DNA of 64,000 nucleotides, taken from the NCBI GenBank assembly GCA_037953745.1, contig JBAKBP010000206.1, positions 62,001 to 126,000 on the forward strand, written 5' to 3'. The translations under genes and the position numbers were made by a program. Of this stretch, positions 20,800 to 30,545 are shown one piece after another. The stretch is from Lithodes maja. Its lineage: Eukaryota; Arthropoda; Malacostraca; Decapoda; Lithodidae. The notes beneath the pieces are model-generated. The model ran no database searches, was not told where the DNA came from, and saw only the letters and a list, made by a program, of their open reading frames with translations. Each line of letters opens with the position of its first letter. The stretch's first letter is position 1.

Positions 20800-21010
20800 T
20801 GGTTGTTGTTGTTGTTGTTCCCCAAGCTGCCTGGCCGAACAGCCCCAAGGCCCCGAGCAAGGCCAAGGCCATAACCGAGCACCCCCACAGAACCCTCCCT
20901 GCCGACCACAATAAAGCCTGGGTGACCGAAGCCACTCCATGGCGGGGAGCTGAGGAGGGTGCGGAAACGCCCGGGAAACCAAAGCCCCATCCAGGACCCT
21001 GTGCCCCTCA
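20800..21010 (-). mobile_element. 3' end fragment of a LINE related to LINE-C
   Basis: On the minus strand the sequence GGGCTGTTCGGCCAGGCAGC followed by (AAC)n matches the end of the LINE at 42318-44434. Only ~200 bp is present, ending in the (AAC)n tail at about 20800-20820. Confidence 0.7.
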
Positions 21011-21084
21011 GCAATTATGAAGAGAAAGTTGAGGGGCAAAGGAAAAATGTGACGCTTTGGCTTCCAATCTTGGTAGATTTAGGG

Positions 21085-21260
21085 GAGGTGTGGCAGAGTG
21101 GTCTTGCCACTGGACTGGGAATCCAATGGACCCGGGTTCGAATCCCAATATGTCAATGTGAAGATATTATTGGGATGGAATTTGTGCTGTACCTAGTTTC
21201 AGTGCATTACCACAGCACACCGAAATGCCAAAACAAAATACCCTCATTGTTCCCTGATTA
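21085..21260 (+). mobile_element. tRNA-headed SINE
   Basis: An A-box-like TGGCAGAGTGG at 21091-21101 and a B box GGTTCGAATCC at 21135-21145 are spaced as in a tRNA, with an anticodon-stem-like GGA-CTGGGAA-TCC between them. The head resembles a Ser-type tRNA. No acceptor stem closes it and unrelated sequence follows, so this is a SINE and not a tRNA gene. The 3' boundary is uncertain. Confidence 0.65.
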
Positions 21261-21299
21261 AATAGCACTGTATGAATATTCCCATATTCAAAATATGCT

Positions 21300-21577
21300 A
21301 CAGGGGGGCAATGCCTAGTGAGTTAATTGCTCAATAGGTGGCGTTCTGAGAGTGAGGCTCCGAGCCTGGGGAGTGAGACTGTGAAGCGCGGGGGCGAGGC
21401 AGCTTCAGAGATGGAGTTGGGTTCGAGCCGTGAGTAGGTGCTTCGCATGTCTCACTCCCTAGGCTGGAACAAGACCTCACGGGCCTCACCGTGTTCAGCG
21501 GTAGAGTGTAAAGGCTATCAGCCTATGCCCGAGAGGAAGTAGTTGGAATATAGAAAAAAAAAAAAAAAAAAAAAAAA
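21300..21577 (+). mobile_element. Possible SINE with poly(A) tail
   Basis: A B-box-like GGGTTCGAGCC at 21419-21429 lies 120 bp before a 25-base A-run (21553-21577). There is no clear A box. It could be a second SINE or a retrocopy. Confidence 0.35.
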
Positions 21578-21868
21578 TTGGGAGGTCAATCCACGGAAAA
21601 GACTTGAGATCTAGAAAACTTATAAGTAAAAGGAACAGTCAGAGTAAGCTATGGGTATGGCAGAGATCGCTCAGTTCTCAGAGGTGGTTGTTATTGGTAG
21701 TGGTCCAGTGGATAGCATGTGATGGACAACATAGTATGGCAAGGGAATATACTGGTTGGGGGGGGGGGGGGGGGGGGGTCTTGATCAATCATTTATAATA
21801 GGAATATTTAAGGTAAACAGAAATTCTTGGGTTGAGCTGAGGGAACCTCGAGCGAGGCTACCTGGGGC

Positions 21869-21915
<47 letters not shown>

Positions 21916-22209
21916 TATTCAGTTAGCATTTTACAGTGTTGGTACCACATAATATGTTACAAAAATGACATGTACCAGCCTTGCATAATTCCAACTAAGG
22001 ATAGCCCAATAAGGCCGTTAGGCATATTTCCATTGGGGTCCTTGTGGGATTAGGTTAGCTGGGGAAAAAGGGGAGGATAAAATAATTAGATACTTTAGAG
22101 AAAGTATTTCTAGGGGGTTATTTTAAGATACCTTACATCCTATAGTAAACATCAGTAATCCGTAATCAGTAATAATTTCAGTCTGTTTTGCCTATCTCTT
22201 ATGTCGTAT

Positions 22210-22815
22210 TTAGTAGTAGACATAAGCTTGGTGCTCCCTTCTCGCAGCTGTCCGGTTCAGGTGTTCTTTCAGGCTACGTCTGAAGGAATACAGTGTTCTC
22301 TTTTCACGGACTGACTGGGGTAGGTCATTCCAGTCTTTGATGGCAGTGAAGAAGAATGTTAGCTTACCCTGTCCTTGGATTCTCGGGACCGTAAAATTGA
22401 ACATCCTGTTTCTTGTATTATGTCCACTCCTCTCATTTGCTTTAACAAAATTACTCTTTAGATACTCTGGAGCTCTGTCATAGAATATCTTGAAGGCATT
22501 AGTGAGCCTGATTTGTTTGGCCCTCTCAGAGACATTGAGCATACCTAGTGACTGAAGTTGTCCCTGGCCAACATGTGATCTGGGTCGTAGGTTCAGCATG
22601 AACCTAACCATTTTATTTTGAGTGACCTGAAGTTTGTGCTGTGCTGATTTAGATGATGCAGAGTACCAGGATGACACAGAATAGTCAAAATTACATTGAA
22701 CAAGCGCTTGGCAAAGGGTCTTTTTGGTCGCCGCTGGCAAGCATCCCACCTGTCTATACAGGTATTTTATCCGTGCTCTACACTTACTCAGGATAAGATT
22801 CCAAAATTGTTTCAC
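22210..22815 (-). pseudogene. LINE-D RT C-terminal domain
   Basis: 201 codons: ILSKCRARIKYLYR, LCQALVQCNFDYSVSSWYSA, LQVTQNKMVRFMLNL and the closing TAIKDWNDLPQSVREK. These are the thumb and post-RT segments typical of jockey/CR1-group LINEs. Continuous to its stop, but disconnected from the palm by a frameshift. Confidence 0.8.
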
Positions 22816-22883
22816 CTGACAAAGTCGAGTCCAGTTTTAGTCCGAGATATTTAACTTGTGACACTGTTGTTATAGGAATATCA

Positions 22884-23112
22884 TTACAGTTGACCGAGAA
22901 GCCCACAATGTCTCAGTTTGCGTTTTGTTCCACATAATATGGCTTCCGTCTTGCCCAGGTGAAGAGATAGTCTATTGTCCACTAGCCAATCACTACACGA
23001 TTCTAGTTCTTTGGAAAGTGAAGCGGCAATACTTATTGGGTCTTTTCCTGAAACCAGAAGCACGCTGCCGTCAGCACACAGCAACAATTTACACGAGATG
23101 CTCAGTTCCATG
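22884..23112 (-). pseudogene. LINE-D RT palm with mutated active site
   Basis: It reads YVNDMELSISCKLLLCADGS, where jockey-type RTs have YADD; the second catalytic Asp is Gly here. It continues to CSDWLVDNRLSLHLGKTEAIL. The next part (VKYLGLKLDS) is in another frame. The inverted copy to the right keeps HADDS at the same place, so the change arose after duplication or in one strand only. Confidence 0.8.
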
Positions 23113-23206
23113 TCGTTTACATAACAGAAACATGGAACTGAGCGTCTCGTGTAAACCACCACTGCATGCTGACGACAGCGTGCTTCTGGTTTCAGGAAAA
23201 GACCCT
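23034..23206. repeat. Inverted repeat (~78-bp arms) of the RT palm
   Basis: Arm 23034-23112 and arm 23131-23206 are reverse complements with several mismatches. The ~18-bp spacer is TCGTTTACATAACAGAAA. Both arms encode the segment around the RT active site. Confidence 0.85.
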
Positions 23207-23224
23207 ATTCAGATTAGGAAGGGT

Positions 23225-23361
23225 ATATGGAAATCAGAGGGTTAAATGAGATAATCTTTACCCATATAATTCCCACAGATCCTTCTTAAACTCCATAAAA
23301 TCGCCTAATGAGAGCCAGAATGAACTGTCAAAATGTGTCACGAGCTTCAAAGGGTTAACAC
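23225..23361 (+). mobile_element. MITE-2 fragment
   Basis: It resembles the right half of the 215-bp TTAA element at 26384-26598 (AGATCCTTCTTAAACTCCAT...AAAATCGCCTAATGAGAGCC) and ends at GGGTTAAC. Diverged. Confidence 0.5.
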
Positions 23362-23566
23362 TCTGGGAAACGATGTAACTGAAGGCATGTGTATTTGTGG
23401 GTGTAAATGCGGACTCATAATACACGCACACATACAATTATTGCTTACTGATATTGAACTATAATAAGTTTCGGTCATGAATTTTAACCAGTGATTAAAT
23501 GGTGGCCTACCCTACATTTCATTTTTATATATGTAATTACCCTTACAAATTGATTATAAGGAATAT

Positions 23567-23630
23567 TTAGGTTAGGTTAGTTTAGGTCAGTTAGATTAGG
23601 TTAGGTTAGTTAGGTTAGATTAGGTTAGGT
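23567..23630 (+). repeat. Degenerate interstitial TTAGG tract
   Basis: A run of GGTTA-type pentamers with variants (TTAGATTAGG, TTTAGG). TTAGG is the common arthropod telomere repeat. Confidence 0.8.
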
Positions 23631-24841
23631 GCAAGGACAAAAAAACTAAAATTTATAGTCATCCTCGTAATTTAATATCAATTCTGTTACGGTACTTTTA
23701 TATTTATTCTTTATTTGCCTTTCAGTACAAGCCCCAACACATGGGGGAACGTTGTGGCTGAATGCCATGCATATACAAATAAGATATTACAAACTAGCCT
23801 ACAGTAATTCACGGGTCATATTTATAATTTAGTTACCTATAAAAGTTCAATTTCTTTGTACGTCTCTTAGAGAAAACGAATATTTTTGTTGAGTAACTAC
23901 GTCAAATTATATAAAATCTTCTAATTATTTAAAATTAAAATTTTATTTAAGGCAATTGCAAGTAAAAGTAGCCACATTTCTAAGAGGAGAATTAATCGTA
24001 ATTGTTTAGTTTATGTCCTCTTTTTCTAGTTATTAACCCGGGAGCTGCGGGGAGACTCTTAAGAGTTCCCCCGGCGGACTGCGGGAAGACTCTTGAGAGT
24101 AAGTAAAATAAAAAATCAACTTTTGACATCGAAAAAAAAAAAAAAAAAAAAAATTTATTTTTTTATTTTTTTATTTTTTTTTGGCCCCTGGGCCATGCAA
24201 AATCTCAGTCCTCTACCTCCCCTCCTTCCCCACTTTCCTCCTCTCCTTCAGTTATCACCTATTTTCCCTATTATTCCCTTATTCTGAGGTATATTTTCGT
24301 GCTAACATTAGCGAGTTGCAAGCAGGGTGTTGTCATCACTGATGGCAAGCGAGTGCAAGAGAGAGAGAGAGAGTATCGATCGACTGTGTCTCAGTGGCCT
24401 TGGGGGAAATTGGCGGGAAAGCAGTTTGCCTCACCCATACATTATACAACTCGCGGGCTATATCTCCGATTTTGACCATCCAAACGCTGTTTTCACTCGT
24501 TTTATTGTTGTTTCAGGTTAATACCTTTATAATCAACCCATAATAGGCGCATATGGATAATTATTAATGCTATTAATGGTACAATGAATATTTTAGTGAC
24601 GGAAACACCTCAAATACGTCAGCACAGGGGGATGTTTTCAATTACCCCCATGCGCACTTGTTAGGTTAAAAACGTATTCTATGGTGTATTATATGATATA
24701 TAGTAGCAATAGAACTGTTCAAATGATCTGGGAAGTGTATATTAAACCAAATACAAAACTTTGAGTAGTGCGCGGTATTAGAGTAAGTCCACGGATGTGT
24801 TGTTTACATTTTGGGTTTGGAGCGACCTGTTGCCTACTCTA

Positions 24842-24877
24842 AGGTTAGGTTAGGTTAGGTTAGGTTAGGTTAGGTTA
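24842..24877 (+). repeat. Interstitial (TTAGG)7 tract
   Basis: Seven perfect GGTTA units, flanked by AAGG on both sides. An arthropod-type telomere repeat at an internal position. Confidence 0.9.
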
Positions 24878-25348
24878 AGGACCATCTATGTAATTAGTGT
24901 ATTTTTGGTTTAGTCTGTGCTCAAAAATCCATTTTCTTTAATACTCCATTTTTTATTTTCAGTCTCGATTACGAAAACATGTAAATTCATAGGGTCTCAA
25001 AAATTACAAAAAGGGATTTTTAAGCATTTCCCTTTTCTTAAACTGGTAAAAAACAACAGGGGGTTGTAGGGGGTGGGGGGAAGGGGGGAGAGGACATAAA
25101 CTAAACAATTACCGAATTAATTTATATATGATTAAGATAAGCATTGATATTTTGTGAGCCATTCCAACAACATAAAAGTTATGTAGATATTTTAGTTGAA
25201 AGTATCGGATAGGTCGACATTCTACCTCTGACAACGGCAGAGTATAGATTGTTATAAAACTGGTGCGAGTAATTGTCAAGTAGGCCTATTGTCTTTTATT
25301 ATACGATTTTAAGGTGTTAGTATTCAATACGATTTTGTATCTCAATAT

Positions 25349-26065
25349 ATGAAGCAATTCCGGATAATCCCCCTGTGGTGGGGAGACCACGGAAAACTTT
25401 GTGTTGTGCTGAGGCTTGGTAGAGCCGACGTAACATTCATCGTTGATACTGGCGCAGCTTGTACGTTCATCACTACTGAGGATCTGATGAACTGTGGTTT
25501 GGTGAAGCTTGTGAACTTTGGTTATCTCCGGGATGCAAAACTGTTTGGACCTACAGAAGTTATGATCACGGCCGACTTGAAGGTGACTGATTCGGGTTAC
25601 AATATTTGGGGCCTCGATGTTCTAAAGCAATACAATATGACCCTAAATACATCGTCACAATCACCATATTTGTATATCAATTCTCTCAATGTCGATAATG
25701 TCAATGAGGACTTGTGGATGGTAGATGTGGACATTAACGGACACAAGGTAAAGGCCATGTTGGATACAGGAGCTCCCTGTAGTACTATGGCCCAAGATCT
25801 GGCCCAAAAATGTGGTCTAAATGTGGCCTCATGCCCACAGGTATATTTGCGCTATCCGATGGGTGACAGGTTTTACTGTCTCACTCAACAGGCTCAAAAT
25901 GTTTCCTTCACCAGCAAAGGGCTCAGTTCCACTACCGATGTTTGCCTAGCCAAGGACTTCCATTTCCAGCTTCAACTTGGAATGGATGTCCTGAAGGACC
26001 AGGAGCTGAGGCCCTGCCAGACCTTATTTGACAAATTTATTATGATTTTCAAGAGACACAAGTGA
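25349..26065 (+). CDS. Tandem double retropepsin-like aspartyl protease
   Basis: An intact 238-codon ORF with two retroviral-type aspartyl protease domains in one chain. Domain 1 (about 17-100) has FIVDTGAACTF (Asp33) and closes with WGLDVLKQYNMTL. Domain 2 (about 123-222) has INGHKVKAMLDTGAPCST (Asp139) and closes with LGMDVLKDQ. Both active-site DTGA motifs and both G-x-D hydrophobic motifs are kept. The second domain resembles the RVP domain of DDI1-type proteins more than a gypsy PR. Retropepsins normally work as homodimers; a chain with two lobes could form the active site within one molecule, as pepsins do (inference). No gag, RT or integrase adjoins it. AATAAA lies 21 bp after the stop. 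It could be a domesticated gene, a host gene exon or an orphan viral or transposon ORF. Confidence 0.85.
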   Translation: MKQFRIIPLWWGDHGKLCVVLRLGRADVTFIVDTGAACTFITTEDLMNCGLVKLVNFGYLRDAKLFGPTEVMITADLKVTDSGYNIWGLDVLKQYNMTLNTSSQSPYLYINSLNVDNVNEDLWMVDVDINGHKVKAMLDTGAPCSTMAQDLAQKCGLNVASCPQVYLRYPMGDRFYCLTQQAQNVSFTSKGLSSTTDVCLAKDFHFQLQLGMDVLKDQELRPCQTLFDKFIMIFKRHK

Positions 26066-26085
26066 ATCTTTCATAAACATTGCTC

Positions 26086-26091
26086 AATAAA
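26086..26091 (+). terminator. Polyadenylation signal AATAAA after the double-protease ORF
   Basis: AATAAA 21 bp downstream of the stop codon, followed by a T/G-rich stretch (GTTTGGGGCGTATGTTACATG). The position suits a short 3' UTR. Confidence 0.5.
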
Positions 26092-26254
26092 GGTAAAGTT
26101 TGGGGCGTATGTTACATGTTGTGCATTGTCGTGGCGCCACGCTCGTCTCTATGTCTATAATATCCTTTGGAGCTTGTGTGGTTAAGTTACCCAGTCAAGA
26201 ACACAGGGACTACTGTACATTATCCTAGTTACCTTATAGTTTACCCCCCTCAAT

Positions 26255-26330
26255 ATAACATGACATATGTGCCCACTTAGGTTCCTATTTACTGATAGGT
26301 GAACAGATTTCTTGGTGCATGTGAGCATTA
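26255..26330 (-). mobile_element. SINE core fragment
   Basis: On the minus strand CTGTTCACCTATCAGTAAAT resembles the motif in the SINE at 51690-51850 (CAGTTCACCTAGCTGTAAAT). No tRNA head is visible here. Confidence 0.45.
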
Positions 26331-26383
26331 GGCGGCTCTGGAATCAAATTTACGCTCTCTCCTTAACGAACATTAGATGGTGC

Positions 26384-26598
26384 TTAACCCTCTGAGTACC
26401 AGTGATGTGTGTTATATTTTATTCTAGCTATATTTAGACTATATTATGCAGCTTAGGAAGGATCTGTGGTAGTTAAAAGGGTTGGCTGAGATAGTTTGAA
26501 ACCATATTATTGCTAGAGGTCCATCCTAAGCAGAATAAAATCGTCTAATAGTTGCCAGAATACGATGAAAAGGACGTCCCTGGTACTGAATGGGTTAA
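26384..26598 (+). mobile_element. MITE-2a, 215 bp, TTAA-flanked
   Basis: It begins TTAACCCTCTGAGTACCAG and ends, in reverse complement, TTAACCCATTCAGTACCAGG, so it has ~20-bp terminal inverted repeats including TTAA. No coding capacity. Relatives are at 23225-23361, 47371-47586 and 59843-60433. TTAA target use suggests piggyBac-type mobilisation (inference). Confidence 0.8.
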
Positions 26599-26630
26599 GG
26601 GAAATAAGTAAACCTTTCAGAAGTATTGCT

Positions 26631-26920
26631 TAAGGGGGTACTGATTGTTTTTTGGTCTATATATTTATTTGTTAATTGATGTTTGAGTTTCCTCGCTAGA
26701 CCTCCATCAAGCTTAGAAAAACACCTTCTAGACCCCCTGACAAGATAAATTTTTACATTTTTCGGTAGAAAAATTTACCGGCCAAAGGCCGGTTCCTTCC
26801 AAAAGCAGAGCCTCGCTATCGCTCGCCAGGAAAAATCGACAGTTAAAGTGCACGAAAGGTAAAAAAAATTAGGCTAAAGGTCTCAAAATCGCCAAACTAA
26901 TGGTCAGTGTTGGTCACTTA
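26631..26920 (+). mobile_element. MITE-1a, right end lost
   Basis: It starts TTAAGGGGGTACTGATTG and carries the family core (TTTCCTCGCTAGACCTCCAT, TTTTCGGTAGAAAAATT, GGCCAAAGGCCGG, CTCGCTATCGCTCGCCAGG). No matching right terminus is visible. Confidence 0.7.
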
Positions 26921-27188
26921 GGTAAGAAGTTATAACAAAGTAGCAATTGGTATGCTACACAATACTCTAAAGAAAGTTACATTTTTGGGGAATGTACGTA
27001 ACGTAAGGGGAACTAAGATTGCATAGTGTTATTCAAGTCTTTTTTCTCATTATTGTTAGAGATATATATATATTTTAGCTTTTCCAGCCTAGCGTGCCCT
27101 TATGAGCATTGATTCCTGAAATTTCTCACTCTTAGGTTCGCACTCGACACGCCTAGGAGGATCTGCATCTCCCCAGCGGGAGGGAACC

Positions 27189-28443
27189 ATGGATCCGAGT
27201 AGTAATTCATTCTGTACTGCCTTAGAGTGTTCAAATTTAGCTGTGGTCGGGCATAAAACTTGTGTTAAATGTGTACCGTGCTTAGACAGATCTCGTGGCC
27301 GCTGGTTGGCCAAGACATGCCCCCAGTGCTTCGTAATGGTTTTCTGACACATGCAGATAAACAATGTAAAACAATTCTACTCCACATCCAATCAGTGTTC
27401 GTAATGTACTGTAAGACAGTTGCCCATAAATCATTACAATTGGATGACCCCTTGTTAGACGATTTACTTAAGACAGTTCCTTCGGCCTATGTAGCCAGCA
27501 GTTCTAGTTCACGGCAGAAAGTTACGCCCTCTCCCCATCCTAGTACTCGTGGTGTTCCCTCCCGCCAAGCCAAGCGACCTAGGACCAGTGATAAGGCCCC
27601 GCCGGAAGTGCCTGCTCCATCTTCCTGGCGGGACCGGTCCTACTTTCCCATCGAAGCACCCAGGTCCTCTTCGCCTCTTACTCAGCAAGATCCGAAAAGA
27701 CACCGCCCAGATTTCTCCGTCGCCCTAGCAAAAGGCGATGAGAGGAAGGATAAGAAGAAGTACTCCAAGAAGTCCACGGCGGAGTTAGTTCCTAAGCCGG
27801 AAAAGTCCCCATCGTCGTCGCGGCGAGAGTCTTCCTGAGACCCTGTCATCAGTGCCTCTGGCAACAATTCTGGTTCACGATCCCCCTCCGGGTGCAGCAA
27901 GAGCCCAAAGCTATCCCGGTTCTAGGATCTGATCGTAGCAGCAGTACAAGGTCAAGCCGTCATGAGAAAGATATGAGCTCCTCTGACCTGGTTGATAACT
28001 CATTCGTGGAGCCTATGGAAACTTACGATATCCCTGACCTCCCCTTCGATGATTTACCTCAGCCCGGCGTTCCTCTTACACAAACAGGAACATGTGACAC
28101 TGCTGCCCGGGCTGGCGAGTCTCGGTCGGAGGCTTTACCAGCCCCCCCGGCCCGGGCACCGGGTCCTACCCTACGACAACACGTAGAAGACGTCGAGGAT
28201 GTGCCGCCTGGCCAGCGGTCATCTTCTCAACTCTCAGGAACGCAGGGCTCAGATACTTCTCAACATGCGTCCTCATCTGACCAGGAAGGTGGAGTGGTTG
28301 CGTCCAACGAACTATTTCAGGAGTGGTATCAGTTTATGAGACAGGTGAAGGATGTGCGACAGGTTAAAGTAACGGCACCTGCATGTAGCCCCGGCGGTGC
28401 GACCTCTAGTCCAAGTGCATGTTCAACCTCAAGTAAATCTTAA
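27189..28443 (+). pseudogene. DIRS-like ORF1 (Gag-like), N-terminal and middle part
   Basis: A Met at 27189 opens MDPSSNSFCTALECSNLAVV with a Cys cluster (CVKCVPCLD, KTCPQC) like the N-termini of DIRS ORF1. The frame stops near 27345 and continues in another frame (27269-27838: DDPLLDDLLKTVPSAY, then Ser/Pro/Lys-rich), then another (27892-28443, Ser/Pro-rich acidic). At least two frameshifts. Confidence 0.65.
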
Positions 28444-28891
28444 TGTTCCTCCCCCTACAGTCACTCCGGCGGTTCCCGTTGCAGGGCCCCCGGAAATTTT
28501 GCCTTCTAACTTAAAATTGTTCTCAGACATAATTCCACCCCCTTTAGAACGGTCAATTCCTTCCAAAAAGAGCCCTATGCCACTTTTGTATGGACCTGAC
28601 ACGTGTTGGTCTATTCTTCAACCCACTCGCCCAGAAGTCGCACAACCACCTGTTACAGGTGAGAGCCCTGTACCGGATCATTGGATGATTGAAGTGAGTG
28701 AGGCGAAGAAATTAAGGGCTAAGGACCAATCGGGTGATGTTTTAGATGTTGTGATCAAAGCCATCCCCAGCATTTATAATCCTGATTATTTTGTATATGT
28801 GCAATCCCCTGCCCTCCCCCCTGCATCTTCTGGTAAATTATTTTCAGATTGGACGAAAACTGACCCCAGAGTTAAAAACAGTTCCATTTAG
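28444..28891 (+). pseudogene. DIRS-like ORF1, third segment
   Basis: It reads PPEILPSNLKLFSDIIPPPL, then DHWMIEVSEAKKLRAKDQSG and NPDYFVYVQSP. It is continuous from 28397 but overlaps the previous frame. Position between the Ser-rich part and the capsid-like part suggests the middle of ORF1. The domain is not recognised. Confidence 0.5.
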
Positions 28892-29170
28892 AGATGATTC
28901 AGGTAGCTCAGTAGTTCATATTGATGGAAGGAGTCAGGGCCTTGGGTTGCATGGGGAAAAGAAGCCCAGCTGTTTGCCAGCACTATTACAAATAAGAGCA
29001 GTCACCAGCTCCCGCAAGAGGATCATCATTGGTTCTCTATGCCGGTTGGCAAAGCGGAGGGAATACCACAACATATTTTTTAATTTTTTGGGGCCCCTAA
29101 GTTATCTATATGTCAGTTAGCAGAGCCTTTTTGTTCTCCCACTCAAGTACAGATAGATAAGGACTTTAAA

Positions 29171-29776
29171 ATGAGGCAAAAAGCCTGGAGGTTGGCATCC
29201 CAATACCTGCTCAGCCGCCAACTTGCGGCTTCTTTAGCCAGAACGACTGAGTCGGTAACGGACGCTAGCACCCATAAGGCTCTCTCTCTTACTAGGTGCA
29301 TCTTACTCCAGAATTCCATTCAGTCCCTTGGCGATATCCGCATGGCTATCTCCGAGGCGGTGAGGGTACGTCAAGATCTGCGGGTATACCTGGTTAGGAA
29401 ACTCCCTGTAGAGATTGGTAGGAGATTGATTTTGTCCAATGTATTTACTAAAACTCTTGCCTCCTCAGATGCTTGGCGCACAGTAAATTTCTTATTAGAC
29501 TCTCAGAATTCCACTGCTTCCAAGCCGAAAGGTGAGCCTGCATTTAAACCTAAATACAATAAGAGTTCCTTTCGTGGACAGTCCCAGTCAAATCAGTCAT
29601 CAAGGACTCACACACACCCTGGAAACAGTGGCACATCTAGAGGTCGTGGCCAGAACAGCGGTAGAGGGAGGTGGCTCAGGGGTAACACAAGGGGTAAACC
29701 TAGTAGCAATGATAGCAAAGCCTCTCATCCCACTACCACTAAATCAGAGTCACAACCCTCCACTTCAAAAAACTGA
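29171..29776 (+). pseudogene. DIRS-like ORF1, C-terminal capsid-like and basic tail
   Basis: 201 codons: helical QKAWRLASQYLLSRQLAASL, LTRCILLQNSIQSLGDIR and RKLPVEIGRRLILSNVF, then a Gly/Arg/Ser-rich tail (SRGRGQNSGRGRWLRGN). This matches the general layout of the end of DIRS ORF1 just before RT. Between 28892 and 29170 the frames are broken. Confidence 0.65.
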
Positions 29777-29802
29777 GACACCACGCAGCTCTCTCACTCT
29801 CA

Positions 29803-30380
29803 GTGCCGCGCCAAGGCGAGTCAGATCCGAGGGTAGCCCTGCCGGACAATACCAGTCATGTGACTGGCAGTTTCCGGGATTGTCACCGGGCATGGCCCCG
29901 GCGGACATGGGCAAGGACAGTGGTCCGAAAAGGCCTCTCATGGCGGTGGTCCCGGCGACCACCGCCGGGACCACCTCTGTGTATCACCACAGAGTTCAAT
30001 CATGTTTCATTAGAGGTGGGATCCGTCGTCAGAGAGATGGTCCTCAAACAGATCATTATCCCCATTCCATCAAATCAGCCCGTGTTCACGTCTCGGATAT
30101 TCCTGGTGCCCAAGAGGGACAGTGTTCAGATGCGGCCGGTCATCGACTTGTCGTATCTGAACACCCACATTCACAATCAATCATTCAGGATGTTGACTGT
30201 GAACCAGATCAGGCTGACACTGCCGCCGCAAGGTTGGATGTGTTCCATAGATCTCACAGATGACTACTGGCATGTCCCTATCAACAAACGTTTTCAAAAG
30301 TACCTAGCCTTGCGCCAAGGGGATCAACATTTTTGTCTTTCAAAGAAGGCCCTTTGGCCTAAATTTAGCACCTCATATAT
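29803..30380 (+). pseudogene. DIRS-like reverse transcriptase, N-terminal two thirds
   Basis: The core is VVREMVLKQIIIPIPSNQPV, SRIFLVPKRDSVQMRPVIDL, LNTHIHNQSFRMLTVNQIR and WMCSIDLTDDYWHVPINK, then KYLALRQGDQHF. This is the DIRS/PAT-type RT finger-palm region; IDLTDDYWH corresponds to the first catalytic Asp region (DIRS proteins usually have D-A-Y there). The sequence then jumps, after about 30355, past the active site to RNase H sequence, so the catalytic YxDD region is deleted. Confidence 0.8.
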
Positions 30381-30454
30381 CCACAAAGTTAGTCCGACAC
30401 AACCTACTGGCGCCCTGGGCGAAGCCAGAAGTAATTCACTCCTCTTTGACATGG

Positions 30455-30545
30455 ACAGCTCCTCCTCCGACGATCTGGATAGATACAGACGCGTCAGGTA
30501 CCCTGAGTTGGGGGTACCAATCAAGCCTAGTGTGGTAAACTATCA
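30455..30545 (+). pseudogene. DIRS-like RNase H start
   Basis: In the frame starting 30455 the sequence reads IWIDTDASGTLSWGYQSS, an RNase H first-Asp segment, ending at a stop near 30540. It is in a different frame from the RT. No downstream RNase H or recombinase is present. Confidence 0.65.

Larger units (their letters stand above)
21868..23112 (-). mobile_element. LINE-D: jockey/CR1-type LINE fragment with (ATT)n tail
   Basis: A minus-strand LINE 3' half. Reading leftwards it has the RT palm, thumb, C-terminal domain, a ~300-bp 3' UTR, then (ATT)n (plus-sense TAA run at 21869-21914). Frames are broken near 22820-22880. An inverted copy of the palm follows at its right end. Confidence 0.8.
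23362..25348. other. Intergenic, AT-rich, no gene recognised
   Basis: It contains TTAGG-like tracts (23567-23630, 24842-24877), an A/T homopolymer block (24132-24180), a tandemly duplicated ~30-bp GGGAGACTCTTAAGAGTTCC-type unit at 24043-24103 and a short GA run near 24358. No coding or RNA gene is supported. Confidence 0.6.
27189..30545 (+). mobile_element. DIRS-like retrotransposon, broken
   Basis: Order: gag-like ORF1 pieces (27189-29776), RT (29803-30380), RNase H start (30455-30545). The RT is of DIRS/PAT type. The tyrosine recombinase expected after RNase H is absent. The ends (split direct or inverted repeats in this group) are not found, so the boundaries are those of the coding remains. 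Confidence 0.8.

Noticed and set aside
21085..21150. Functional tRNA gene
   Set aside because: A and B boxes are present but the acceptor stem does not pair and unrelated sequence continues; best read as a SINE head.
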